Assembly: GCA_016937695.1 (NCBI GenBank)
Contig: JAFGWC010000031.1
Location: 1-60,264 of the forward strand
Source of the DNA: Bacteroidales bacterium
GTDB lineage: Bacteria > Bacteroidota > Bacteroidia > Bacteroidales > NBLH01
DNA length: 60,264 nt
Direction: 5' to 3'
In this document: piece by piece, positions 7,956-17,034 of the stretch
Layout: the number at the start of each line of letters is the position of its first letter
Numbering within the stretch: the first letter of the stretch is position 1
The notes under the pieces: generated by a model
Seen by the model: the letters and a program-made list of their open reading frames with translations, nothing else
Told to the model about the DNA's origin: nothing
Databases searched by the model: none
Program-made: the position numbers and the translations under genes

Positions 7956-9923
7956 TTGAATAAATTATTGATAATATTTCTGTGCATTTTTTCAATTTTA
8001 ATAAATGCTCAAACTACTTATTCTCAATCTACAAGAGAGCAAATAATTAGTGCATATTTATTAAATTTTACAGATTATGTTATTTGGGAAAACGAAAAAT
8101 CAATAACTGATTTTAAAATATTAATACTTACAAATCCGAATGAAAATAATAGTATTTTCAAAAACATTGAAAAAGTCGGGAACAAAAAATTTAAAAGTAT
8201 AAAAGTATCAATAACTAATGATTTTGATGAAAAATTATTATCAGAAGCTCAAATGATTTTTGTTGCAAAAGATAAAAGCGAATTTATAAATGATATTTTT
8301 GAAAAAATAGAATTTAAACCAATATTACTTGTAACAGAAAATTTTGAAAATGAGCGCTTAATAATGATAAATCTTTATGAAACAAGCAATTCTAAAATAG
8401 CATTTAAAATTAACAAAATAAATATGCTAAATCAAAATTTCAGCTTTGATGAAAAATTATTGTTACTTGGCGGAAAAGAGATAGATATTGTTGAATTATA
8501 TCTTAAATCTAAACAAAGTTTAAGAAATTTTGAAAAACAGATTGAAAACTATCAAACTCAATTTAAACTTTTAAATAAAAAAATTGAACGCAGCGAAAAT
8601 TTAATATCAGAACAAAACAAAAATATTGAAAATCAGAAATTAGAATATTCAAAAATAGAAAATGAAATAAATAAAGTTAAAACAGATTTTGAAAAGCAAA
8701 ATATTTTAATATCTGAAAAACAAAAAACTTTATTTTTACTAAACAAAAGCTTAAATAACAGTAAAATTCTATTAAACAAACAATTAGAAGAAATAGATTC
8801 AGGAAAAAAAGTTTTAGAAAACCAAAAAATCGACATAAATAAAAAAAATAAAACGATAAATAAAAAAAATGAAGAATTAAGTTCTCAGTGGCAAGTAATT
8901 ATACGTCAAAGATATACTGTTTATTTATTTAGCGTAATTATATTATTAATTATTACTTTAGTTTTATTTATGATAAAAAATAACAAAATTATTAATATAA
9001 AAAATTCATTATTACAATCGCAAAAAGAAGAATTGAACAGCAATTTAGAAGAAATAAAAACAATAAATGAACAATTAAACGAAAAAAATGAGAATTTTGA
9101 ATTAACACTTAACGAATTAAAAAATGCACAAAGACAAATAGCACAAGCCGAAAAAATGGCTTCACTTGGTGTTTTAACCGCAGGAATAGCACATGAAATA
9201 AACAATCCAATTAATTTTATTTATACAGGAATAAACAGTTTAAAAAAAGATTTTGAAGATATTTATATGATAATTAATGAGCTTAACAACATTGAATTAA
9301 AAGATAAAAACATATTTGAAAAAATCGAAAAAATTAACAAACTAAAAAAAGAATACTTTTTTAAAGACGCAATAGAAGCAATTCCTCAAATAATAAAAGA
9401 CATTACCACTGGAGTTGAAAGAACTACAGAAATAATAAAAGGATTAAGAATATTTTCTAAAGAAGGAGATAAAAATTATCAAATATACAGCGTAAATAAA
9501 ATAATTGATAATTCACTTTTACTATTAAAAAATAAATATAAAAACAGAATATCAATTATTAAAAATTACGAGCAAAATATTTATGAAATAAATTGTAATC
9601 CCGGAAAAATAATTCAAGTATTTATCAATATAATCAATAATTCCATTGATGCAATTGAAGGAGACGGCGAGATCACAATTTGTACAAAAGAATTAAATAA
9701 CAAAATCCATATATTAATTAAAGATAATGGAAAAGGTATGGATAAAGAAACACAATATAAGATTTTTGACCCTTTTTTTACTACCAAAGATATTGGTTCC
9801 GGAACAGGATTAGGATTATCAATTTCTTACGGAATAATTGAAGAACATTTTGGCGAAATATTAGTAAACAGTGAATTGAATAAAGGAACAGAATTTGAAG
9901 TAATTTTTAACGCTCACAGATAA
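7956..9923 (+). CDS. YfiR-domain (DUF4154) sensor histidine kinase
   Basis: 655 residues, read from a TTG start, the codon that gives a proper signal peptide (MNKLLIIFLCIFSILINAQ). Order: periplasmic YfiR/DUF4154 domain (about 28-170, beginning REQIISAYLLNFTDYVIWE), a long coiled coil (about 175-315), one membrane span (about 319-341), a second coiled coil, and a cytoplasmic kinase core. The H-box is AGIAHEINNP with H413; the N-box is INIINNSIDAI; the G-boxes are DNGKGMD and GSGTGLGLSISYG. In Pseudomonas, free YfiR is a periplasmic inhibitor of the cyclase YfiN; here it is built into the kinase as sensor. It is the first gene of a four-gene signalling operon, with 8 bases before the next gene. 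The stimulus is unknown. Confidence 0.88.
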   Translation: MNKLLIIFLCIFSILINAQTTYSQSTREQIISAYLLNFTDYVIWENEKSITDFKILILTNPNENNSIFKNIEKVGNKKFKSIKVSITNDFDEKLLSEAQMIFVAKDKSEFINDIFEKIEFKPILLVTENFENERLIMINLYETSNSKIAFKINKINMLNQNFSFDEKLLLLGGKEIDIVELYLKSKQSLRNFEKQIENYQTQFKLLNKKIERSENLISEQNKNIENQKLEYSKIENEINKVKTDFEKQNILISEKQKTLFLLNKSLNNSKILLNKQLEEIDSGKKVLENQKIDINKKNKTINKKNEELSSQWQVIIRQRYTVYLFSVIILLIITLVLFMIKNNKIINIKNSLLQSQKEELNSNLEEIKTINEQLNEKNENFELTLNELKNAQRQIAQAEKMASLGVLTAGIAHEINNPINFIYTGINSLKKDFEDIYMIINELNNIELKDKNIFEKIEKINKLKKEYFFKDAIEAIPQIIKDITTGVERTTEIIKGLRIFSKEGDKNYQIYSVNKIIDNSLLLLKNKYKNRISIIKNYEQNIYEINCNPGKIIQVFINIINNSIDAIEGDGEITICTKELNNKIHILIKDNGKGMDKETQYKIFDPFFTTKDIGSGTGLGLSISYGIIEEHFGEILVNSELNKGTEFEVIFNAHR

Positions 9924-9931
9924 ATTTAAAA

Positions 9932-12130
9932 ATGAGAATTGTTATACTGTCTATTTTATTTTCACTTTTTTTATTTTTAGCAAAAGCTCAAAAATTTCCT
10001 GTGGGAATTGATAGTTTAGATAAAAGCCTTAATAATTTTAAAACAGATATTGCTAAAATTATTTATTTAACCGATATTGCATTAAAGATTGAATGGAACA
10101 AAATTGAGCTACTTCCATATTTAGATTCGGCACTTAAAATATCTAAAAAAATAAATTCGGGACAATTAATTGCAAAATCAAATTCAGCAATTGCCAGAAT
10201 CCATTATTTTAATTTAGATTTTGATAAAACCATTTTATATAATAAAAAAGCAGAATTGTTTTATAAAGAAACAAATGATTATCAGCCACTTATAGAAATT
10301 TACAGAAGAATAGGAAGAGCATACTATTATTGGGGATACATTGATTTAGCAATACATCAATATAAAAAATCTTTATCGGCAGCCGAAAAATGTAAAAGCA
10401 TAAAAGATTGCACTCAACTTGAAAGAGAAATTGGATATAATTATTTAGACCTTAATGAATATGAAATTGCATATAAATATTTTCAAAAATCATTAAAATC
10501 TGCACTTAAAAATAATTTTGAATCAGAAATTGCATATGATTATGCCGAAATTGGTGAATATTATCTTTTAACAGGCAAGTACGAAAAGTCAATAAATTAC
10601 GAAAAAAAATCAATTGCAATTTCAAAAAAAATCAAAAATAAACATAGCGAAAATCTGGCTTCAATATTTATTACAGAATCATATTTGCAAATTGGCCAAA
10701 CAGATAGTGCAGAAATATATTGTAATCATGTATTAAATAATGAAATTGAAAAACTTAAAAACGATGCTTTTATTTTAGCCGCAAAAATTTATTTAGCTAA
10801 AAATCAATTAAATAAAGCAATTGCTTATGCAGATTCGGCATATTCTTTTTCATCTAAAATGCACAATTTTAATATATTAAAAGAAGTTTACATAATATAC
10901 ATTAAAATCTACAAAAAGCAAAACAAACATGCAAAAGTAGATTATTATAAAGAAAAACTGATTAAAAACTATGATTCGATAATAGTTTATGCTGACAATC
11001 AAAAAATAAAGAACATTGAAATACTTGAAAATATTGACGATTTTGAAAACGAGAATATAAAATTATTGGAAGAAAGAAAGCAAAAAGAATTTGAATTAAA
11101 AACATCAAAACAAGTAAATATAGCATTTTCTGCAATACTTTTTTTGTTGATTATCATAATAATAGGTGCATTTTATACTTTAAGAAAAATAAAAAATAAA
11201 AGAAATATAATTTTAAGTCAAAAAATAGAGATTGAAACTCAAAACCAAGAAATAATATCTCAAAACGAAAATTTAAACGAACAAAATGAAATATTAACAA
11301 ATACACTAAATAAATTAAAAGAAGCCCAAATGCAACTTATTCATTCGGAGAAAATGGCTTCTTTAGGTGTTTTAACAGCCGGAATTGCTCACGAAATAAA
11401 TAATCCTGTTAATTTTATTTATACAGGAGTAAATAGTATTCAAAAAGATTTTATTGATATTGACGTTATTCTAAAGCAATATAATAATTTAGATCCTAAA
11501 AATCAAGACATTAAAGAACGAATTAAAAACATCGAGAAATTAAAAAAGAAATATTCTTTTAATGAAGCTTATCAAGCAATATCTCAAACATTGCAGGATA
11601 TTAAAATTGGCGCCGAAAGAACAACAGAAATAGTGCAAGGACTCAGAAACTTTTCAAGAAGCGAAAAAGGAGAATGGATTTTGGCAGATATTCATGAAGG
11701 AATTGAAGCATCTTTGTTATTGCTTAAAAATAAATATAAGAACAGAATTGAAATTATTAAAAATTATGATTTTAATATCCCAAAAATTGAATGTTTGCCC
11801 GGAAAATTAAATCAAGCATTTTTAAATATAATAAATAACGCTATAGATTCCATTTTAAATAAAGGAAAAATATATATTAGTACCGAAAAAATAAATAATT
11901 ATATCTTTGTAAAAATAAAGGATACAGGCGATGGAATTGAAGACGAAGTAAAAAAACATATTTTTGAACCATTTTATACAACAAAAGAAATAGGAAAAGG
12001 TGTAGGTATTGGATTATCAATAACATACACAATAATAAAAGAACATAATGGAAAAATAAATGTAAATACAGAAATAGGCAAAGGAACTGAGTTTCTAATA
12101 CAACTGCCTGTAATACAGCATAATAAATAA
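9932..12130 (+). CDS. TPR-sensor histidine kinase
   Basis: 732 residues. After a signal peptide (MRIVILSILFSLFLFLAKAQ), a periplasmic array of tetratricopeptide repeats spans about 30-360, with repeats such as IGRAYYYWGYIDLAIHQYKK and YDYAEIGEYYLLTGKYEKSI. A short coiled coil and one membrane span (about 399-418) follow, then a kinase core. H487 lies in AGIAHEINNP, the N-box is LNIINNAIDSI, and the G-boxes are DTGDGIED and GKGVGIGLSIT. The kinase core is very close to that of the preceding YfiR kinase, so the two look like a duplication that kept the transmitter and changed the sensor. No phosphorylatable receiver is attached; the next gene supplies one. Confidence 0.9.
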   Translation: MRIVILSILFSLFLFLAKAQKFPVGIDSLDKSLNNFKTDIAKIIYLTDIALKIEWNKIELLPYLDSALKISKKINSGQLIAKSNSAIARIHYFNLDFDKTILYNKKAELFYKETNDYQPLIEIYRRIGRAYYYWGYIDLAIHQYKKSLSAAEKCKSIKDCTQLEREIGYNYLDLNEYEIAYKYFQKSLKSALKNNFESEIAYDYAEIGEYYLLTGKYEKSINYEKKSIAISKKIKNKHSENLASIFITESYLQIGQTDSAEIYCNHVLNNEIEKLKNDAFILAAKIYLAKNQLNKAIAYADSAYSFSSKMHNFNILKEVYIIYIKIYKKQNKHAKVDYYKEKLIKNYDSIIVYADNQKIKNIEILENIDDFENENIKLLEERKQKEFELKTSKQVNIAFSAILFLLIIIIIGAFYTLRKIKNKRNIILSQKIEIETQNQEIISQNENLNEQNEILTNTLNKLKEAQMQLIHSEKMASLGVLTAGIAHEINNPVNFIYTGVNSIQKDFIDIDVILKQYNNLDPKNQDIKERIKNIEKLKKKYSFNEAYQAISQTLQDIKIGAERTTEIVQGLRNFSRSEKGEWILADIHEGIEASLLLLKNKYKNRIEIIKNYDFNIPKIECLPGKLNQAFLNIINNAIDSILNKGKIYISTEKINNYIFVKIKDTGDGIEDEVKKHIFEPFYTTKEIGKGVGIGLSITYTIIKEHNGKINVNTEIGKGTEFLIQLPVIQHNK

Positions 12131-12139
12131 TTATAGAAC

Positions 12140-12517
12140 ATGTACAAAATCTTATACCTTGATGACGAAGAAGTTAATTTAAGACTTTTTAAAAATATTT
12201 TTCGAAGAGATTTTGAAATATTTTTAGCAAATTCGGCAAAAGAAGGATTAGATTTTTTAGAAAATAATAATGTAGATGTTGTAATAACAGACCAAATGAT
12301 GCCTAATATGACAGGAGTTGAATTACTAGAAAAAATAAACGAAAGATTTGAAAGTATTCCGCCAAATCGGTTAATTTTGTCTGGATATAGCTCAAATGAA
12401 GATATTGAAAAAGCATATAAACATTACAGATTATTCAGATTTATTTCAAAACCCTGGAACTACGAAGAATTAAAGGAATTAATATTTAAAGCGATACAAC
12501 AACGATATGAGAGATAA
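12140..12517 (+). CDS. Single-domain response regulator (CheY-like receiver)
   Basis: 125 residues, a receiver domain and nothing else. The acidic pocket is D8-D9-E10, the phosphoacceptor is D51 (ITDQMMP), the switch residue is S81, and the conserved lysine is K104 in FISKPW. The KPW variant is typical of receivers from HD-GYP and kinase proteins. It closely resembles the first receiver of the next gene (shared LYxDDEExNLRxFKN), suggesting local duplication. It has no output domain, so it probably works as a shuttle in a phosphorelay or by binding a partner. It overlaps the next gene by 11 bases (12507-12517), a sign of translational coupling. Confidence 0.9.
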   Translation: MYKILYLDDEEVNLRLFKNIFRRDFEIFLANSAKEGLDFLENNNVDVVITDQMMPNMTGVELLEKINERFESIPPNRLILSGYSSNEDIEKAYKHYRLFRFISKPWNYEELKELIFKAIQQRYER

Positions 12518-14096
12518 ATATTCGATATTATACGTAGATGACGAAGAAAGTAATTTACGAATTTTTAAAAATACTTTCAGACGAGAATATAATATATTTA
12601 CAGCTATTTCGGCAAAAGAAGGATTAAAAATACTTGATAATGAGAATATTGACATTATTCTTTCAGATCAAAGAATGCCAGAAATGACTGGCGTTGAGTT
12701 TTTACAAAGAGCCTTAAATACACATCCAAAATTAAATAGAATTTTAATAACAGGATTTACTGATTTTACCGCTCTGCAAAATGCAATTAATCAGGCAAAA
12801 ATATTTCAATATATACAAAAACCTTGGCAAGAAAGTGATTTAAGAACAACAATTGAAGATGCAATAAAAGTTACTGCTTTAGAAAAAGCAAACAAAAAAT
12901 TATCAAAAGAACTTTTAAAAGCAAACGAAAAATTAATTAAAACAAACAAAAAATTAGAAATCGCTAAAAATAAAGCAGAAGAAAGCGATAGGTTAAAATC
13001 CGTTTTCTTTTCAAATATTTCTCATGAAATTAGAACACCAATGAATGGAATTCTTGGTTTTTCAAGAATTTTATGTCAAGGTGATATTACAGATGTTGAG
13101 AGAACAAATTTTGTAAATATAATTATTAAAAGTGGCGAACAATTAATGCATATAATTGATGATATAATTGAAATTGCAAGAATTGAAGTTGCAAATATTA
13201 AAATTGATAATAATGCTTTATATATTGATAAATTCTTAAAAAATATTATTGAAGTTTATAATAATAATTTTGATGTAGATAAAATAAAAATTAAACTAAT
13301 TAATGATATAAAACAAGACGACAATTATATTATAACCGATGAATTTAAACTAAGGAAAATTATTCAAAATTTAATTGATAATTCAAGAAAATATACAGAA
13401 AAAGGCTTTATAAACGTACATTGTAAGAGAATTGGCGATAAAATTAAAATTTGTGTAAAAGATAGCGGAATTGGTGTTAATCTTGAAATGAAGGAAATTA
13501 TTTTTGAAAGATTTAGACAAGAAGATGAAAATTTGACAAGAAAATTTGGCGGATTAGGTTTGGGCTTATCAATAGTTAAAAAAAATGTTGAATTACTAGG
13601 CGGAAAAATAGAATTAGAATCGGAAAAAGGAAAAGGTTCAAATTTCTTTTTTGAAATTCCGTATAAAAAAGCAATAAAAAAAGAAAATATTCTTATTACT
13701 AAAACAAATGAAAATAAAAAAAAGAAAAGCACTTTTACAATATTAATAGCTGAAGATGAGCAACTTAACTTTTTATTTTTTAAAACCATTCTTGAGAAAA
13801 TGGAAAGAAATTTTAATATAATTCAAGCTAAAAATGGAATAGAAGCCATAGAAATTTCGAAAAGCAATAAAGAAATAGACCTTATTTTAATGGATATTAA
13901 AATGCCTTTAATGGATGGTTTAGAAGCTACAAAAGAAATAAAAAAATTAAATAAAAACTTACCAATAATAGTTCAAACTGCATATGTAACTGCTGAAGAC
14001 AAAGAAAATGCTGTTATTGCCGGCTGTGATCATTTTATTACAAAACCAATAAATAAAGATACATTAACTCAAATTTTTGATCAATATTTAATATAA
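12507..14096 (+). CDS. Hybrid kinase: REC-HisKA-HATPase-REC
   Basis: 529 residues, soluble, no signal or membrane span. Receiver 1 (about 5-122) has phosphoacceptor D54 and K105 in QKPW. A helical linker (125-165) leads to HisKA with H173 (SNISHEIRTPMNG), then HATPase with N-box IQNLIDNSRKY and G-boxes DSGIGV and FGGLGLGLSIV. Receiver 2 (about 410-529) has acidic E416-D417, phosphoacceptor D463 (LMDIKMPLMDG) and K513. It overlaps the preceding receiver gene by 11 bases. A likely function is to collect phosphate from the two membrane kinases through its N-terminal receiver and pass it on. No HPt or DNA-binding output is encoded in the operon. Confidence 0.9.
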   Translation: MRDKYSILYVDDEESNLRIFKNTFRREYNIFTAISAKEGLKILDNENIDIILSDQRMPEMTGVEFLQRALNTHPKLNRILITGFTDFTALQNAINQAKIFQYIQKPWQESDLRTTIEDAIKVTALEKANKKLSKELLKANEKLIKTNKKLEIAKNKAEESDRLKSVFFSNISHEIRTPMNGILGFSRILCQGDITDVERTNFVNIIIKSGEQLMHIIDDIIEIARIEVANIKIDNNALYIDKFLKNIIEVYNNNFDVDKIKIKLINDIKQDDNYIITDEFKLRKIIQNLIDNSRKYTEKGFINVHCKRIGDKIKICVKDSGIGVNLEMKEIIFERFRQEDENLTRKFGGLGLGLSIVKKNVELLGGKIELESEKGKGSNFFFEIPYKKAIKKENILITKTNENKKKKSTFTILIAEDEQLNFLFFKTILEKMERNFNIIQAKNGIEAIEISKSNKEIDLILMDIKMPLMDGLEATKEIKKLNKNLPIIVQTAYVTAEDKENAVIAGCDHFITKPINKDTLTQIFDQYLI

Positions 14097-14106
14097 ACAC
14101 TAAAAT

Positions 14107-15372
14107 TTATTCAAAATTAATTGATAGATTATGTAAATTATTATTATAATTATAATTAATTTCAAAATTATAATATTCGCATATTTTTTTAACAAGAGAA
14201 AGCCCAATTCCTAAAGAATCTTCATTTTTATTAAATTTTGAAAATCTGTTAAATAAAATTTCAGGATTAAAATCAAGTTCATTACCCGAATTAATTATAC
14301 ATAATTTTTTATCTGACAATAAAACCTCAATTTTACCTTTTTCTATATTATGCTTAATAGCATTTTTAATCAAATTAATTATTAGAATATCCGCTAATTC
14401 AGAATTTATTTTAACAATTGGTTTTGATATAATTTTTTTAGTAATTTCAATGCCTTTTATTAAACTGATATCTTTAAAACCATACAAATGAAAATCTATA
14501 AGCTGCTCTATATCAATCTGTTCTTCATCAATAAATAAATTATTTTCAATTTTAGTGAGCAAAGTTAAGGTTTTAACTAATTTCGATAATCCAATTGTAC
14601 TTGAATAAATATCGCCGGCTAATTTCAATTGTTCTTCTGATAAATTTGTGTCTTGTAAAATAAGTTCAGTTTTTGATTTTATTACGGCTAATGGCGTTTG
14701 CACCTCATGAGTTAAATTTGCAGTATATTCTTTTAATCCGTTAAAATCATTAATTATTCTTTTCGACATTTTCTCCAAATCTTTATTAATTTGATTAAAT
14801 TCAATTATTCCAGACTCAGGAAAATTTAAAACTTTAGGTGATGAAAGATTAAAATTTCTTATTTCATTCATTGTATAAAAAAAATCTGACCAAATCTGAC
14901 TAAAAAAATACTTATATATATAAAAAACAGTTAACAAAAAGAAAAAAACCATACTTGTAACAATTAAAGCAACTTTTTCAATCAAATAGTTCGATTCCAT
15001 TAATGATTTTAAAATACTTACTTTATAAACATCATTATCTTTATTTATAAAAAAATCTAATTTTCGATAATGAACAAAGTTATTTTGTTGATTATCAACA
15101 ATTAAAGTGTCTGAAAATTTTTTGTATGTTTCAGGAACTGAAGATGTTTTTTCGATATAAATTAAACCGCTTGAAATAATAGTTAATGAATTAAAATCTG
15201 ACTTAATATTTTTCAATTCTTGAGAAATAATCTTTTTTTGATAATTTAACTCCTGTTCAACTTTATTAATTTCCAATTTTTTAATTACCTGATAAATACT
15301 AAATGCGCCGGCAAAAAACACAAAAATTGATACAGTTACAAAGTATAATGTTGTTTTGGTTAATAGCTTCAT
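14107..15372 (-). CDS. Two-transmembrane sensor histidine kinase
   Basis: 421 residues. Membrane spans at about 8-30 and 132-155 bracket a roughly 100-residue periplasmic sensor with no domain I recognise. The H-box is NLTHEVQTPLAVIKSK with H222. The ATPase part has N-box INLIKNAIKHN and G2 SLGIGLSLV; the G1 box is reduced to NSGN. It is encoded 6 bases after the OmpR-type regulator gene on the - strand, forming a standard regulator-kinase operon, and converges on the hybrid kinase gene with only 10 bases between them. Confidence 0.9.
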   Translation of the reverse strand: MKLLTKTTLYFVTVSIFVFFAGAFSIYQVIKKLEINKVEQELNYQKKIISQELKNIKSDFNSLTIISSGLIYIEKTSSVPETYKKFSDTLIVDNQQNNFVHYRKLDFFINKDNDVYKVSILKSLMESNYLIEKVALIVTSMVFFFLLTVFYIYKYFFSQIWSDFFYTMNEIRNFNLSSPKVLNFPESGIIEFNQINKDLEKMSKRIINDFNGLKEYTANLTHEVQTPLAVIKSKTELILQDTNLSEEQLKLAGDIYSSTIGLSKLVKTLTLLTKIENNLFIDEEQIDIEQLIDFHLYGFKDISLIKGIEITKKIISKPIVKINSELADILIINLIKNAIKHNIEKGKIEVLLSDKKLCIINSGNELDFNPEILFNRFSKFNKNEDSLGIGLSLVKKICEYYNFEINYNYNNNLHNLSINFE

Positions 15373-15378
15373 GTAATT

Positions 15379-16059
15379 TTAATCTATGATATTAAATTTA
15401 TATCCTAATCCGTAAATAGTTTTAATGTAATCAATTAGGCCTTTTTCCTGAAGTTTTTTTCTTAAATTTTTCATGTGCGAGTATACAAAATCAAAAGAAT
15501 CAGACATATCAACATAATCGCCCCATAAATGTTCGGCAATAGTTTCTTTTGTAACAACTCGATTAATATTTGAAACTAAAAACATTAATAAATCATATTC
15601 TTTCTTTGTTAAATCAATAAAATCGTTATTAACTTTAACTTGAAATTGTTCAGGAAAAATTGTGATTTTACCAATCTGAATAATATTTTCGCCACTAAAA
15701 TTTATTCGCCTAATTAATGATTTTATTCTGGCATTAAGTTCAGCCATATCAAAAGGTTTAACTATATAATCATCGGCGCCTGTTTCCAGTCCTTTTATTC
15801 TGTCGTCAACAGTATCTCTTGCCGAAATAATAATTATGCCACATAATATTTTTTCTAATTTTATTTTTCTAATTATTTCAAAACCATTTCCATCTGGTAA
15901 ATTAATATCAACTAAAATACAATCGTATTTATATAAGCTTATTTTTTCTACTGCCGATTCGAAATTAAACGCAGTTTCGCATAAATTTCCTTCAATTTTT
16001 AAATAAGAAACAATGGAATCGGAAAGGCTTTTTTGATCTTCAACAATAAGTAATTTCAT
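15379..16059 (-). CDS. OmpR/PhoB-type response regulator
   Basis: 226 residues. The receiver domain (1-115) has E7-D8, phosphoacceptor D51 (LVDINLPDGNG) and K101 in VKPFD. The winged-helix DNA-binding domain (about 130-224) includes LTKKEYDLLMFL, TIAEHLWG and the wing YIKTIYGLGYKF. It is the first gene of the two-gene operon with the downstream kinase and is the only classical DNA-binding response regulator in this part of the window. Its regulon cannot be told from the sequence. Confidence 0.93.
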   Translation of the reverse strand: MKLLIVEDQKSLSDSIVSYLKIEGNLCETAFNFESAVEKISLYKYDCILVDINLPDGNGFEIIRKIKLEKILCGIIIISARDTVDDRIKGLETGADDYIVKPFDMAELNARIKSLIRRINFSGENIIQIGKITIFPEQFQVKVNNDFIDLTKKEYDLLMFLVSNINRVVTKETIAEHLWGDYVDMSDSFDFVYSHMKNLRKKLQEKGLIDYIKTIYGLGYKFNIID

Positions 16060-16104
16060 TGGATATAATTAGTATCTAATTAATTATCAATAAATTAAAC
16101 AAAT

Positions 16105-16911
16105 CTAATCATTAGCAGTTAATTTTTTGATATTTTTTAAAAATATATCAGAATCGAAATTAGGATTGAATTCCGGATTATTATAAATTTCATTTTCTCT
16201 ATAATTAAAATAGCCTTTTACAAATTTATTGCTCAAAGTAAATATTTTTTCAGAATCATCATCTAAATATGGAGTTGATTCTGTTAAAATCTCTTCTACA
16301 ACAACATCTTGTGTGTTTGAATTTTTCAAAATATCTAAATATTTTTGATAAATATCAACAGAAATGCAAATAACAATAACATTATCACCAAATTGTTTTA
16401 AAACATAATGATTATAATTTAAATCAACACTATTAGATTTAACTTTTTTTGTTGTTTTATCAAAAGAATATGAAAACTTTAATCCGGTTTTTATTATTTT
16501 TTTGGCAACTTCATTAGAATTTGTATAATGCAAAAAAGTTATAAACCGTTCATTATTTTCTAACATAAAAGTTTGTATTTCATAATCGAAAAAATAATCG
16601 TTTTTGTGAGAATATTTACGACCTTGCTCGCCTATAAAGCTTCTAAATTGTCCTATCAAAAAACTTAATTTTGTAAAATCACCTTTTGCAACAAATTCCT
16701 GATTTTTTATTTCTGCCTCAAACCAATTGAATTTTGAATTGAAATTTTCAATTTTCTCTACTTTTAATTTACTTAATTTTGTATTTTTAAGGTCAAATTT
16801 TACTTTCCAAGCCGAGTTTTCAATAGTTGAAATTTGAATATCTATTTTTTTTCCGAAATTTTTATACGATTGTTCGGCATACCACTTCTCAAACCAAGTT
16901 ATATTTTCCAT
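16105..16911 (-). CDS. Imm53-like domain fused to an unidentified, possibly ART-like, C-terminal domain
   Basis: 268 residues, soluble. Residues 1-95 resemble immunity protein Imm53: WFEKWYAEQ, ISTIENSAWKVKFDLKNT, the N-W pair at 62-63 and a GDFTKLSFLIGQFR ending. Imm53 proteins normally stop here at about 90-110 residues. The remaining 170 residues start with RFITFLHYTNSNEVAKKII followed by KTGL (122-144). That pattern, a strand with HxT and then a helix and glycine, recalls the opening of ADP-ribosyltransferase folds, but I cannot identify a full catalytic set. A later NYNHYVLKQFGDNVIVICIS block and a NNPEF motif near 245 are also notable. No toxin gene is adjacent. The Imm53 assignment is moderate and the C-terminal one is weak. 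Confidence 0.5.
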   Translation of the reverse strand: MENITWFEKWYAEQSYKNFGKKIDIQISTIENSAWKVKFDLKNTKLSKLKVEKIENFNSKFNWFEAEIKNQEFVAKGDFTKLSFLIGQFRSFIGEQGRKYSHKNDYFFDYEIQTFMLENNERFITFLHYTNSNEVAKKIIKTGLKFSYSFDKTTKKVKSNSVDLNYNHYVLKQFGDNVIVICISVDIYQKYLDILKNSNTQDVVVEEILTESTPYLDDDSEKIFTLSNKFVKGYFNYRENEIYNNPEFNPNFDSDIFLKNIKKLTAND

Positions 16912-17034
16912 TATATTTGTTTTTACTCATGTAAAAATACGAATTAAAAGCCATAATCATTATAATAAATCATTATAAAATGTTAAAAAGCTTTTATATC
17001 TTTATTTTTTACTTATAAAAAAATTAGTTTAAAA

